Shown: in pieces, positions 28,110-37,609 of the stretch
Layout: each line of letters opens with the position of its first letter
Position numbering within the stretch: position 1 is the stretch's first letter
Assembly (NCBI RefSeq): GCF_024519435.1
Contig: NZ_JALJRZ010000005.1
Span: 275,544 to 339,543, forward strand
Origin: Terrabacter sp. Ter38
GTDB lineage: Bacteria > Actinomycetota > Actinomycetes > Actinomycetales > Dermatophilaceae
Direction of reading: 5' to 3'
DNA: 64,000 nucleotides
Notes under the pieces: generated by a model
The model's database searches: none
What the model saw: the letters and a program-made list of their open reading frames with translations, nothing else
What the model was told of the DNA's origin: nothing
Program-made: the position numbers and the translations under genes

Positions 28110-28738
28110 TCCTTCGTCGTCGGGGGTCGGTCGAGGTCGAGCGGGTAGGCGAAGGCGTAGACGGCGATGCGTCGCGCCTGGGGGTTGCCCTGTCCGACGC
28201 GGCGGTAGCGCTCGATGAGGTCCCACATCTCCTCCCGCATCGCCTCGAGGGACTCGGCGGTGACGAGCACCGCCGCGTCGCTCGAACCGCAGGCGTCCTG
28301 CCAGGCGGTGGGCCACGTCGTCGAGACGTCGAGCCACTTGTCGTACTGCTCGCTGAAGTGGCGGGCGTAGTCACGGGTCAGCCAGTTGAGGGCGGTCTCG
28401 GAGTCCTCGTCGCCCTCGAAGTCGCTCGGGTGCCACGAGTGGTACTCCGAGCTCGCGCGCCACAGCCGACGCTTTCCCTCGCCCTCCTCGGTGTCGTGGA
28501 CGAGGCCGACCGACTCGAGCTTGCGCAGGTGGTAGCTCGTGGCGCCGGAGTTGGTGCCGAGGAGCGTGGCGAGGTCGGTCGCGGTCGCCGGGCCGCCACG
28601 GCGCAGGGCCCCGAGCAGGCGCGACCGGAGTGGGTGGGCGAGGACGCGCACGCTCTCGGGCGTCAGCCAGACGTTCTCGTCGTCCGATGGGCCGGACGCA
28701 GTCCGGGGGGAGGGGGTTGTGTGGTCCTGTGCAGCCAT
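28106..28738 (-). CDS. ArsR-like winged-helix regulator of the MFS gene
   Basis: A 210-residue regulator. The N-terminal winged helix (about 20-95) has ESVRVLAHPLRSRLLGALRR, TATDLATLLGTNSGATSYHL and RKLESVGLVHDTEEGEGKRR; the C-terminal 110 residues are helical and Trp/Glu-rich and could be the ligand-sensing and dimerisation part. No metal-binding cysteine pair of the classic ArsR type is present. The start ATG (28738) lies inside a 21-bp inverted repeat and has no Shine-Dalgarno, so the mRNA may be leaderless. An in-frame upstream GTG exists at 28786 and would read through the repeat. It is translationally coupled to the MFS gene. Confidence 0.88.
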   Translation of the reverse strand: MAAQDHTTPSPRTASGPSDDENVWLTPESVRVLAHPLRSRLLGALRRGGPATATDLATLLGTNSGATSYHLRKLESVGLVHDTEEGEGKRRLWRASSEYHSWHPSDFEGDEDSETALNWLTRDYARHFSEQYDKWLDVSTTWPTAWQDACGSSDAAVLVTAESLEAMREEMWDLIERYRRVGQGNPQARRIAVYAFAYPLDLDRPPTTKE

Positions 28739-28774
28739 AGTGTGCACAATACCTGTGCACACTATGGCTGCACA
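28728..28774. promoter_or_regulatory. 21-bp perfect inverted repeat over the ArsR-like gene start (candidate autoregulatory operator)
   Basis: Arms 28728-28748 and 28754-28774 are exact reverse complements, separated by ATACC. The core is GTGCACA-N5-TGTGCAC; the outer parts read GCAGCCATAG and CTATGGCTGC. The left arm covers the ArsR start codon. The mirror arm carries an ATG GCT GCA CAA GAT on the plus strand that repeats the gene's first codons but stops after 19 codons. The position suits repression by the encoded protein. Confidence 0.78.
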
Positions 28775-29002
28775 AGATCTTTGCACGAGCGATTGTCAGG
28801 GGTATCGCTGCAGGTCAGGGTAGGTATTCGGCCCCGGTGCCCATGATTTGGGCACGAGAGTCCGACCCCGTAACATGGATGAAGTTGTGCACCGGGCCGT
28901 CAGGCGAACCCGTCCTCACCACGTCGTGGACGAGGCGGGCGACGCGGACCGAGCCCAGCGGCATTCACTGCTCCACCATTTCAGAAGCGAAGGCAGACTC
29001 CA

Positions 29003-29446
29003 TTGCGCACGTACACCCCGAAGCCCGGCGAGGTCACTCGCACGTGGCACGTCATCGACGCGACCGACGTCGTGCTCGGCCGTCTCGCGAGCCAGGCCGC
29101 TGTCCTGCTCCGGGGCAAGCACAAGCCGCAGTTCGCACCGCACGTCGACACCGGTGACTTCGTCATCATCATCAACGCCGACAAGGTCGCCCTGACCGGC
29201 GCCAAGCTCGAGCAGAAGAAGGCCTACCGCCACTCGGGCTTCCCGGGCGGTCTGCGGTCGACCTCCTACACCGAGCTGCTCGCCAAGAGCCCCGAGAAGG
29301 CCGTCGAGAAGGCCATCCGCGGCATGCTCCCGAAGAACTCGCTGGCCCGCCAGCAGCTCTCCAAGCTCAAGGTCTACCGCGGTGCCGAGCACCCGCACGC
29401 GGCCCAGCAGCCCGTCCCCTTCGAGATCACCCAGGTTGCGCAGTAA
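29003..29446 (+). CDS. rplM: 50S ribosomal protein L13 (uL13)
   Basis: Early-assembly large-subunit protein, 147 residues. [20 protein letters not shown] (TTG start at 29003), [40 protein letters not shown] and [20 protein letters not shown] are diagnostic. The gap of more than 260 bases upstream contains the promoter and a small hairpin (GTGCCC 28837-28842 with GGGCAC 28850-28855) that could belong to an autoregulatory leader. rpsI follows after 34 bases. Confidence 0.97.
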   Translation: MRTYTPKPGEVTRTWHVIDATDVVLGRLASQAAVLLRGKHKPQFAPHVDTGDFVIIINADKVALTGAKLEQKKAYRHSGFPGGLRSTSYTELLAKSPEKAVEKAIRGMLPKNSLARQQLSKLKVYRGAEHPHAAQQPVPFEITQVAQ

Positions 29447-29480
29447 GCCCCCGGCTGCTGCGTAGAAAGCGACAAGACAC

Positions 29481-29984
29481 GTGACTGACATCGTGAACGA
29501 GGAAGTCCTCGACACCGACGAGCCCGAGCTGACCGAGTACACCTCGGAGTCCGACGGCTCCGTCGCCGGCGAGCCGAGGCGTGCCCGTGAGGTCTCGACC
29601 CCCGGCGCTGCCACCGGTCGCCGCAAGCAGGCCATCGCCCGCGTGCGCATCGTCCCCGGCACCGGCGAGTGGAAGATCAACGGGCGCACCCTCGACGCCT
29701 ACTTCCCCAACAAGGTCCACCAGCAGATCGTCAAGGAGCCGCTGACGCTCCTCGAGCTGGACGGCTCCTACGACGTGCTCGTCCGCGTGCACGGCGGTGG
29801 CCCCTCCGGCCAGGCCGGCGCGGTGCGCCTCGGTGTCGCCCGCTCGCTGAACGGCATCGACGAGGAGCTCAACCGTCCCGCCCTCAAGAAGGCCGGCTTC
29901 CTCACCCGTGACCCCCGCGTCCCGGAGCGCAAGAAGGCCGGTCTCAAGAAGGCCCGCAAGGCCCCGCAGTACTCCAAGCGCTGA
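29481..29984 (+). CDS. rpsI: 30S ribosomal protein S9 (uS9)
   Basis: Small-subunit protein whose C-terminal tail reaches the P-site tRNA. The conserved part begins around residue 40 ([20 protein letters not shown]) and ends with [20 protein letters not shown] and the basic tail [11 protein letters not shown]. The first 40 residues are an acidic extension, common in actinobacterial S9. The start is GTG at 29481. It forms the usual rplM-rpsI pair, with a hairpin about 75 bases after the stop. Confidence 0.97.
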   Translation: MTDIVNEEVLDTDEPELTEYTSESDGSVAGEPRRAREVSTPGAATGRRKQAIARVRIVPGTGEWKINGRTLDAYFPNKVHQQIVKEPLTLLELDGSYDVLVRVHGGGPSGQAGAVRLGVARSLNGIDEELNRPALKKAGFLTRDPRVPERKKAGLKKARKAPQYSKR

Positions 29985-30058
29985 TGCTTCGGCTGGCGCC
30001 GAGCATCACCGCTTGGCTCCAGTCGCGCTCAGTCGCCTGCAGTCGCAGGCCGCACGAG

Positions 30059-30083
30059 GGCCCCTGAGCACTGCTCGGGGGCC
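30059..30083 (+). terminator. Hairpin after rpsI
   Basis: GGCCCCTGAGC and GCTCGGGGGCC form an 11-bp stem with one T-G pair and a 3-base loop, followed by TTCGG. It is placed to terminate rplM-rpsI before the next membrane-protein gene. Confidence 0.65.
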
Positions 30084-30198
30084 TTCGGCGTCCGCACCCT
30101 CCCTGACCCCCGCTGGCCCGGGGCGGCCCCGGGCCGTACCGAGCCTTCTCTGGGAGTGGTCGGACGAATCCTTCAGGCTCTCGTGGGAGGCTCGACGC

Positions 30199-32583
30199 AT
30201 GCGGATCAGGGGCCTCAGTGGGATGGGCGAGCTCGCGAGCCTCGCGGCCGCAGGAGGAGCGCTCGCGCTGGCGTGGTCCCGCACGGGGTCCGACAGCGGT
30301 GTGATCCTGTGGTGGCTGGCTGTCGTCGGCGTCGGCGTCCTCCTTCCGGGGTGGGTCCTGGTCCGGTGCGCGCGCGGCGGTGCCATCGAGTCGACCGACC
30401 TCGCGTGGGCGGGCCCCACCGGGCTCGGACTCGCGCTGGCCATCTGGCTCGTGGCGCACGTGGTGGGGCAGCCGATGCCGACGCTCGTCGTCGGGCCGTT
30501 GGTGGTCGCGGTCCTGCTGCTCGTCCCGAGGACGCGACGTCGGATCCTGGGCGCCATGGCCGGGGTGAGTGAGCCCTGGTCCGTCGTCTCGATGGTCGTG
30601 ATCGTGCTCGCCACCGTGCGCTGGATGTGGGTGGCCGGGCTCCATGACGTCGCGCCACGTCCGACAGCCACCTACCAGTCCTACTACCAGGACCTGCTCT
30701 ACCAGACTGCCCTCACCGGTGAGCTGCGTCGCAGCCTGATCCCGGGGTATCCGATGGTCAGCGGCGAGTCCCTCGGCTATCACTGGTTCTACCACGCGGT
30801 GGCGGCCCAGCTCAGCGGGACGGGTCTGGACGACCTCGACGTGGTGACGCGGCTGCTGCCGGCGACGCTCGTCGTGTTCCTCGTGCTGCTCGGCGCCGCC
30901 GTCGGTCGCCAGGTGACCGGGCACTGGAGCGGTGGCGTCGGTGCGGCAGCCGGCGTCGCCCTGGTGCGGCCGGCGGCGGCCGACACCTGGGGCTCGAACG
31001 CCATCGTGCCGGTCCCCGGCTACTGGCAGGTGAGCCCGACGGCCGACCTCGGATGGGTCTTCGGTCTCGCGCTCGTGGGATGCCTCCTCGCGGTCCTGCG
31101 TCGCTCTTCGCGTGACTCGCTGGCCCCCGCAGCTCTCCTGCCGCTCTTCGCCGTGGGGGCGGCGGGCGCGAAGTCGGCGCAGCTGCCCGTCATCCTCTGC
31201 GGCGTGGGTCTTGCCGGCCTGGTCGTCCTGGGACGCCAGTGGCGCCGCAGCCGCCGCGGAGACGGAGACCTCAGGGGGCTCAAGCCGGTTGCCATCAGGT
31301 ATGCCGCCTGCCTCGGCATCGTGGCAGCAACCGCCGCCTTCGCCGTCCTCGTCATCTACCCCGGCTCCTACGGGCTCCGCCTCGATGTCGCCGCCTGGCC
31401 CGCGGCGCAGGCCTCCATGCTCTACCGCACGTCGGACGTCGGCCCTGCCTCGCAGGCGCTGGCGTACGTCGTGGGCATCGTCCGCCGTTGGGGACCGACC
31501 CTGTTGCCGGCCCTGGGCCTAGTCGTCCTCGTTCGGCGTCGCCCGGGCGATCCCGCCGGATGGATGGGCATCGGGACGGTCGTCGGCGGTGTCGGCGCGG
31601 CCATGCTGCTCACGCACCCGAGCGGTAGCCAGTACTACTTCCCGATCGCCGCCCTGCCCATCGCGTATGCGTTGTCGGGCGCCGGCATCGGGGCCCTCGT
31701 CCGGGCCGAGCTGACCACACGGGGTGCAGCCCCGACCGAGAGCCGCAGCCGCGAGAGCCTGCTGAGGCCGGCCGTCATCGGGGTCATGGTCCTTGGGGCC
31801 GCACTCTGCGCGGTCGCCGTGCGTCGTCTCGTCCCCTCCGGGGGGCGTCGGCCCGACATCTCTGCCACCGCGCAGCTGGACCGCGCGCACACGGCGCTGA
31901 CCTGGGTCGCCCCCCCTCTCGAGATGCTCGCGGTGGTCACGGTGGTCGCGACCCTCGCGTGGCTCGTCCTGCGTCGAAGAGGGTTCGGGCGCGAACCAGG
32001 TGGCTGGCTGGCTCTCGTGGTGATCGCGGGATTCGCGGCCGGCTCCTTCGCGGTGTGGACCGCCCTCGATCCGGTCGGGCTTCCTGGGCCTGCAGGGAGT
32101 GTGGTGGCAACGACGGCCCGGACCAGCCGTCCCGCTGTCACTCCGGCACTCTTCGAGGCAGGGCAGTACCTACGGCGCCATGCCGACCCGGCCGACGTCG
32201 TGGCCACGAACCGCATCTGGAACGGGCGGGCCACCGCCAGCGGCCTCCGGGACAACCGCGACTTCGCGGTGTCGGCGCTCTCCGGCCTGCGCAGCGACGT
32301 CGGGGGCTACGGGTATGCGCCGCGGATGCTCGAAGACGCGACCCCGGGCGTGCCGTACGTCGTGGCACCCTTCTGGGACCCGCCGCGGCTCGACGCGGAG
32401 CTGGCGCTGATCGAGCGTCCCACGGCCGAGGGGCTCGCGAGCGCGTACCGCACGCAGGGCGTGCGTTGGATCGTGGCAGACGAGCGCTCGGGCCCCGTCT
32501 CGGGCGAGCTGAGCCGCCTCACGGACGTCGTGAGCCACGAAGACGGCGTCTGGTTGGCTCGGCTGCGGCCACCCAGCTCGTGA
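30199..32583 (+). CDS. Large polytopic membrane protein, possible GT-C-type glycosyltransferase
   Basis: A 794-residue protein with at least ten hydrophobic helices over residues 1-640 and a soluble C-terminal part (about 650-794). The conserved-looking loop YQSYYQDLLYQTALTGELRR and SLGYHWFYHAVAAQLSGTGL between early helices recalls lipid-linked-sugar glycosyltransferases of the GT-C fold, but I see no certain acidic catalytic motif. The tail (YLRRHADPADVVATNRIWNG, RWIVADERSGPVSG) resembles the soluble domains of such enzymes. GGGAGG about 8 bases upstream of ATG 30199 supports the start. Function in surface glycan assembly is a guess. It separates rpsI from glmM, which are usually neighbours in actinobacteria. 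Confidence 0.7.
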   Translation: MRIRGLSGMGELASLAAAGGALALAWSRTGSDSGVILWWLAVVGVGVLLPGWVLVRCARGGAIESTDLAWAGPTGLGLALAIWLVAHVVGQPMPTLVVGPLVVAVLLLVPRTRRRILGAMAGVSEPWSVVSMVVIVLATVRWMWVAGLHDVAPRPTATYQSYYQDLLYQTALTGELRRSLIPGYPMVSGESLGYHWFYHAVAAQLSGTGLDDLDVVTRLLPATLVVFLVLLGAAVGRQVTGHWSGGVGAAAGVALVRPAAADTWGSNAIVPVPGYWQVSPTADLGWVFGLALVGCLLAVLRRSSRDSLAPAALLPLFAVGAAGAKSAQLPVILCGVGLAGLVVLGRQWRRSRRGDGDLRGLKPVAIRYAACLGIVAATAAFAVLVIYPGSYGLRLDVAAWPAAQASMLYRTSDVGPASQALAYVVGIVRRWGPTLLPALGLVVLVRRRPGDPAGWMGIGTVVGGVGAAMLLTHPSGSQYYFPIAALPIAYALSGAGIGALVRAELTTRGAAPTESRSRESLLRPAVIGVMVLGAALCAVAVRRLVPSGGRRPDISATAQLDRAHTALTWVAPPLEMLAVVTVVATLAWLVLRRRGFGREPGGWLALVVIAGFAAGSFAVWTALDPVGLPGPAGSVVATTARTSRPAVTPALFEAGQYLRRHADPADVVATNRIWNGRATASGLRDNRDFAVSALSGLRSDVGGYGYAPRMLEDATPGVPYVVAPFWDPPRLDAELALIERPTAEGLASAYRTQGVRWIVADERSGPVSGELSRLTDVVSHEDGVWLARLRPPSS

Positions 32584-32661
32584 TCCGAGCGGCACTGCGT
32601 GGGCGCACACGTGCCTCGTCGTCCCTGATGGCGTATGCCGTGGGGCGTGGTGCCGTGAGGG

Positions 32662-33834
32662 TCAGCCCACCGTCGCGTGGCTGAGGTCGCACCGGTTCGT
32701 GTCGTTGGACCACGTCGCCTGCATCGCGAAGCTGCCGGACGTCGTCGAGACGTTGCCCGCCCCGCCCGCGCTGCCCCGTGCGATCCACGCGCACTCGTCG
32801 GCGTTCTCCTGGCCGGAGTAGGTGCGCGACGTCGTGTTCGTCCATCCGCCGGCCGGGTTCTGGTCGGTGATCGTCTCGGCGTACTCGTGGCCCTCGACCA
32901 TGGAGTAGCCGTCGTCGGTGCCCGCGGCGCCGGCGTTGACGAAGTTCTGCCCGCAGCTCGTGCCCATGTCCATGACGTAGGGCATGTTCGTGAAGGCGAT
33001 GTCGCCGTACGGGCTGCTCGACCCGACGTAGGGGTCACCGTTGTAGTCGTGCCAGGCGCAGAACTGCCCGGACGACGTGTTGAAGCCGTCCGGGTGCGTG
33101 CCGGTCGGGGAGAGGACGACGTACTGCGCGTCGCGGTTGCTGGCGGCGGTGGTGTTGCCGAAGTGCGCTGCCGCGCGGACGGCTTCGTCGCCGAGCTGCT
33201 TGGCCGTGGCGTTCGCCGGCGCCGCGACCGAGGGGTCGAACCACACGCCGGCGAGCGCCCCACCGGTCGGGTAGCGCACGTGTGCGGCGCCCGACGGGCA
33301 GGAGGTCGCGCCCCTGGCCACGAGTGGCCCGTCGCAGTACTGCGTCATGACGCCCGACCACGCCTCGCCGCCCGTCCCCAGGCCCTTGAAGAGCCTCTGG
33401 ACGATCGGTGCCCCCGCCTTGGGGTCGCCGGTGAAGGTGAGGTTGCCGCCTGAGTCGGTGCCCTGGCTGCCCCACTGGCTGCCGTAGAACACGAGGTAGA
33501 CCTTCTCGGCGCCCCCGCTCGTCACCCCGGTCCCGTCGGCGCCGCCGCCGTAGGAGAGCGTCTTGGACTGGGTGGGCCGTGCGCCCTTGGTCTGGGCCTC
33601 CCACCGGTGCATCTGGGTGTTGAGCTCGCGGGTCGGGACCGCGCCGTGGCGGTACGGGTGGCCGTAGGCCGGAGAGTACGGGTTGGTCACCCCGGCGGCG
33701 GACGCCCCTGCGGCAGGCGTGGACGGGGCCGTCCGCGGTGCCGCGGCGGACGCGCCGAACGCCGTCGCCACGCTGAGGAGGGTGGCGGCCGTTGCGGTGG
33801 CTGCGGCCACACGCCGTGAACGTCGAGTGCTCAT
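32662..33834 (-). CDS. Secreted protein with HExxE motif, resembling the EXORDIUM/phosphate-induced-1 family
   Basis: A 390-residue exported protein: signal peptide about 1-30 ([22 protein letters not shown]), a Pro/Ala-rich linker, then one large domain. It contains [52 protein letters not shown] and [20 protein letters not shown], followed by W. The HE-x-A-E-x-(V/I)-T-D ... GW arrangement recalls plant EXORDIUM-like proteins and their bacterial relatives; HExxE is also a possible metal site. Whether it is an enzyme is unknown. Several paired cysteines suit an extracellular fold. It is convergent with the membrane-protein gene. Confidence 0.7.
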   Translation of the reverse strand: MSTRRSRRVAAATATAATLLSVATAFGASAAAPRTAPSTPAAGASAAGVTNPYSPAYGHPYRHGAVPTRELNTQMHRWEAQTKGARPTQSKTLSYGGGADGTGVTSGGAEKVYLVFYGSQWGSQGTDSGGNLTFTGDPKAGAPIVQRLFKGLGTGGEAWSGVMTQYCDGPLVARGATSCPSGAAHVRYPTGGALAGVWFDPSVAAPANATAKQLGDEAVRAAAHFGNTTAASNRDAQYVVLSPTGTHPDGFNTSSGQFCAWHDYNGDPYVGSSSPYGDIAFTNMPYVMDMGTSCGQNFVNAGAAGTDDGYSMVEGHEYAETITDQNPAGGWTNTTSRTYSGQENADECAWIARGSAGGAGNVSTTSGSFAMQATWSNDTNRCDLSHATVG

Positions 33835-34092
33835 CGAGTGCCTCTCTGGGAAGGACCCGGGAAGGCCCGCGGGTATCGGGCCCCGGGATGCGCACATCGT
33901 CTCGATGCGCGTCTGGGAAGTGGATGGGAGCCGCCTGCCAGTTCCCTGCCACTTTCCGACGCGATGGGAGTGGGTATGTCCGTTGTGACCGGCTCTGGCC
34001 CGGCCGGACGGCCGTATGCCGTCGGGGCGGTATCGTCGTGCGAGCAGATCACCCGGCCCAGTGGGTCGGCCCCCTCGGGAAGGCACACAAGC

Positions 34093-35439
34093 GTGGCTCG
34101 ACTCTTCGGCACGGACGGCGTCCGTGGTGTGGCGAACAAGGACATCACCGCCGAGCTCGCGCTCGACCTCTCCGTCGCTGCGGCGCACGTCCTCGGCGAG
34201 GTGGGTGCCTTCAACAGCCACCGCCCTGTCGCCGTCGTCGGCCGCGACCCCCGGGCGTCCGGCGAGTTCCTCGCCGCGGCCACGGTGGCCGGCCTCGCCT
34301 CGGCGGGCATCGACGTGCGCGATGCGGGCGTGCTGCCCACACCGGCCATCGCCTATCTCGTGGGCGAGCAGGACGCCGACCTCGGTGCCATGCTCTCGGC
34401 GTCGCACAACCCGATGCCCGACAACGGCATCAAGTTCTTCGCCCGGGGCGGGCACAAGCTCGCCGACGACCTCGAGGACCGCATCGAGGCGCGGCTGCGC
34501 GACGAGTGGCAGCGTCCCACGGGTGGCGACGTCGGCCGGATCACGCCCCTGCTCGACGGCGCGGACCGCTACGTCGCGCACCTGTTGTCGGTGCTGCCGC
34601 ACCGGCTCGAGGGCCTGCACGTCGTGATCGACGCCGCGCACGGGGCCGCATCGGAGGTCGCCCCGCGTGCCTTCCGTGAGGCCGGGGCGCAGGTGACCGT
34701 CATCGGCGGCGAGCCCGACGGGCTCAACATCAACGACGGCTACGGCTCCACCCATCTCGAGCACCTCAAGGAGACCGTCGTCTCGGTCGGCGCCGACTTC
34801 GGCATCGCCCTCGACGGCGACGCCGACCGCTGTCTCGCCGTCGACGCCGCCGGGCACGAGGTGGACGGCGACCAGATCATGGCGATCCTCGCGCTCGCCA
34901 TGAAGGAGCAGGGCGTGCTGCGCGGCGACACGCTCGTCGCGACCGTCATGTCCAACCTCGGCATGATCCAGGCTCTCGGCGGCGCCGGCATCAAGGTGCT
35001 GCAGACGGCTGTCGGCGACCGCTACGTCCTCGAGGGGATGAAGTCCGGCGGCTACACGCTCGGCGGCGAGCAGTCCGGCCACGTCGTCATGCTCGACCAC
35101 GGCACGACGGGCGACGGCACCCTGACCGGGCTCATGCTCGGCTCGCGGGTCGCCGCGACCGGTCGGGCGCTCGCCGACCTCGCCGGCATCATGACCCACT
35201 TCCCGCAGGTGCTCGTCAACGTCAAGGACGTCGACAAGTCGGCCCTCGAGGCCAACGCGGCCGTCGCCGATGCCGTGCGTGCGGCCGAGGGAGAGCTCGG
35301 GGAGAGCGGTCGGGTCCTGCTGCGCAAGTCCGGCACCGAGCCGGTCGTCCGCGTCATGGTCGAGGCAGCCGACGGCGACCAGGCCCGCACCCTCGCCGAC
35401 CGCCTCGTCGGGGTCGTCAGGGCCGAGCTGTCGCTCTGA
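34093..35439 (+). CDS. glmM: Phosphoglucosamine mutase
   Basis: Converts glucosamine-6-phosphate to glucosamine-1-phosphate for UDP-GlcNAc and peptidoglycan. The 448-residue protein opens [18 protein letters not shown] (GTG start 34093). S104 in [16 protein letters not shown] is the phosphoserine; the Mg2+ loop is DGDADR (D241, D243, D245); [20 protein letters not shown] is the sugar loop and [15 protein letters not shown] the phosphate-binding loop. The set is complete. A copy of the dispersed 9-mer lies upstream at 34013. Confidence 0.97.
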   Translation: MARLFGTDGVRGVANKDITAELALDLSVAAAHVLGEVGAFNSHRPVAVVGRDPRASGEFLAAATVAGLASAGIDVRDAGVLPTPAIAYLVGEQDADLGAMLSASHNPMPDNGIKFFARGGHKLADDLEDRIEARLRDEWQRPTGGDVGRITPLLDGADRYVAHLLSVLPHRLEGLHVVIDAAHGAASEVAPRAFREAGAQVTVIGGEPDGLNINDGYGSTHLEHLKETVVSVGADFGIALDGDADRCLAVDAAGHEVDGDQIMAILALAMKEQGVLRGDTLVATVMSNLGMIQALGGAGIKVLQTAVGDRYVLEGMKSGGYTLGGEQSGHVVMLDHGTTGDGTLTGLMLGSRVAATGRALADLAGIMTHFPQVLVNVKDVDKSALEANAAVADAVRAAEGELGESGRVLLRKSGTEPVVRVMVEAADGDQARTLADRLVGVVRAELSL

Positions 35440-35518
35440 ACCGGCCGGACGGCAGACGGCCTCCGGTCCGGTCGAAACGGGGTCGAGGGCGGGGCCACTC
35501 CTGCGTAGGGTTCGGTCC

Positions 35519-37570
35519 ATGCCCGACGAGACCCTGGTCGCCAACCCGCTGCTCGCCCCGAGCCCGCTGCCCCACGGGCTGCCGCACTTCGCCCTGATCC
35601 GCGACGAGCACTACCGCGAGGCCTTCGACCGCGGCATGGCCGAGCACCTCGCCGAGGTCGACTCGATCGCGGGCGACCCGGCGCCGCCGACGTTCGAGAA
35701 CACCCTCGTCGCCCTGGAGCGCGTGGGGCAGACCCTGAGCCGGACGAGCCTCGCCTTCTTCGGGACGTCGAGCTCCCTCGCCACCGACGCCGTGCAGGCG
35801 ATCGAGGAGGAGTACGCGCCGCGTCTCACGGCGCACGCCGACGCGGTCCGGCTCGACCCGCGCCTCTACGCCCGGATCCGGGCCGTCCACGACGACGAGG
35901 CGGCGATGGCCGCGCTCGACCCGGAGTCGCGACGGCTCGTCGAGCGGCATCTCACCGAGATGACCGTCGCCGGGGCCGGGCTCGACGAAAGCGCGAAGGA
36001 CCGCCTTCGCGAGCTCAACGGCCGTCTGGCCGGCCTCGGCACCCAGTTCGAGAAGCGCCTGCTCGCCGACTCCAACGATCTCGCCGTCCTCGTCGACGAC
36101 GTGGCAGCGCTCGACGGGCTGACCGCGGGCGAGATCTCGGCCGCCGCGGCGGCTGCGGCCGAGCACGGGCACGACGGCGCCTGGCTGCTCACGCTCGTCC
36201 TGCCGACGGGGCATCCCCACCTCGCCTCGCTCACCGACCGCGACCTGCGCCGTCGGCTCCACGAGGCGCAGAGCTCCCGCGGCAACCGGGACAACGCCAA
36301 CGACACCAAGGCGCTCGTCCTCGAGACCGTCCGGCTCCGGGCCGAGCGGGCCCGGCTGCTCGGCTACGACACGCATGCCGCCGCGGCGCTCGCCGACTCC
36401 ACGGCGCGCACCCCCGAACGCGTCATGGACCTGCTGGGACGCCTCGCCCCGGCCGCGGCCCGCAACATCGAGGCCGAGCGGGCCCTCCTCGAGGAGGAGG
36501 CAGGCCACCCCGTGGAGGCGCACGACTGGGCGTTCTGGGCCGAACGGGTCCGCGCGTCGAGGTACGCCGTCGACCTCGCGGCGATGCGACCCTACTTCGA
36601 GGCCGAGCGGGTGCTCCGCGACGGGATCTTCCACGCGGCCGGGCTGCTGTACGGCCTGACCTTCCACGAGCGCGACGACCTCGAGGGCTACCACCCCGAC
36701 GTCCGCGTCTTCGAGGTGCACGACGCCGACGGGACGCCCTTCGGGCTCTACCTGCTCGATCTCCACACCCGCGACACGAAGAAGGGCGGGGCGTGGATGA
36801 ACAGCCTCGTCCACCAGAACACCCTGCTGGGCCGGACGAGCGCCGTCGTGTGCAACAACCTCAACGTCCCCAACCCCGGTCCGGGTGAGCCGACGCTGCT
36901 CACCTACGACGAGACCCGCACCCTCTTCCACGAGTTCGGGCACGCGATCCACGGCCTGCTCGCGCGGGTCACCTACCCACACTTCGCCGGGACCCGGGTC
37001 TTCCGCGACTTCGTGGAGTACCCGAGCCAGGTCAACGAGATGTGGATGCTGTGGCCCGAGGTCCTCAGGAGCTACGCCGTCCACCACGAGACGGGGGAGC
37101 CGATGCCGCAGGAGCTCGTCGACCGCCTCGTCGCGGCCCAGTCGTTCGGTGAGGGCTTCGCGACGGGCGAGTACCTCGCGGCAGCGCTGCTCGACCAGGC
37201 GTGGCACGCCATCGACGTCGAGGAGGCCGCGCACGTGACGGACGTCGGGGCCTTCGAGCAGTCCGCCCTGGCCGCGGTCGGGCTCGCGAACCCGCTCGTG
37301 CCGCCACGCTACCGGTCGACGTACTTCGCACACACCTTCTCCTACGCGTACGACGCGCAGTACTACGCCTACATCTGGAGCGAGGTGCTCGACGCCGACA
37401 CGGTGGCGTGGTTCCGCGAGAACGGCGGCCTGACCCGCGCCAACGGTGATCGCTACCGCCGCCACGTCGTCGGGATCGGCGGCGCCGCCGACCCGCTCGA
37501 GTCCTACCGCGAGTTCCGCGGCGCCGACGCCGACATCCGGCACCTGCTCGAGCGGCGCGGCCTCGGCTGA
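35519..37570 (+). CDS. M3-family zinc oligopeptidase (Dcp/PrlC type)
   Basis: A 683-residue cytoplasmic metallopeptidase; no signal peptide. The zinc motif is HEFGHAIHGLL (H471, E472, H475), with the third ligand in the following helix (EYPSQVNEMW). Length and the N-terminal helical cap match dipeptidyl carboxypeptidase / oligopeptidase A, which degrade short peptides. It is co-directional with glmM after a 79-base gap and followed closely by the LtrA-like gene. ATG at 35519 is preferred; it follows an untranslated GC-rich gap. Confidence 0.92.
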   Translation: MPDETLVANPLLAPSPLPHGLPHFALIRDEHYREAFDRGMAEHLAEVDSIAGDPAPPTFENTLVALERVGQTLSRTSLAFFGTSSSLATDAVQAIEEEYAPRLTAHADAVRLDPRLYARIRAVHDDEAAMAALDPESRRLVERHLTEMTVAGAGLDESAKDRLRELNGRLAGLGTQFEKRLLADSNDLAVLVDDVAALDGLTAGEISAAAAAAAEHGHDGAWLLTLVLPTGHPHLASLTDRDLRRRLHEAQSSRGNRDNANDTKALVLETVRLRAERARLLGYDTHAAAALADSTARTPERVMDLLGRLAPAAARNIEAERALLEEEAGHPVEAHDWAFWAERVRASRYAVDLAAMRPYFEAERVLRDGIFHAAGLLYGLTFHERDDLEGYHPDVRVFEVHDADGTPFGLYLLDLHTRDTKKGGAWMNSLVHQNTLLGRTSAVVCNNLNVPNPGPGEPTLLTYDETRTLFHEFGHAIHGLLARVTYPHFAGTRVFRDFVEYPSQVNEMWMLWPEVLRSYAVHHETGEPMPQELVDRLVAAQSFGEGFATGEYLAAALLDQAWHAIDVEEAAHVTDVGAFEQSALAAVGLANPLVPPRYRSTYFAHTFSYAYDAQYYAYIWSEVLDADTVAWFRENGGLTRANGDRYRRHVVGIGGAADPLESYREFRGADADIRHLLERRGLG

Positions 37571-37609
37571 CGAGGACACCGCCCGGCGCGCGGCTGGCAG
37601 ACTCGGTCC

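Noticed and set aside
34013..34021. Treating the 9-mer upstream of glmM as a gene-specific operator
   Set aside because: The same sequence occurs beside unrelated genes and inside coding regions across the window, so it is better treated as a genome-wide motif.
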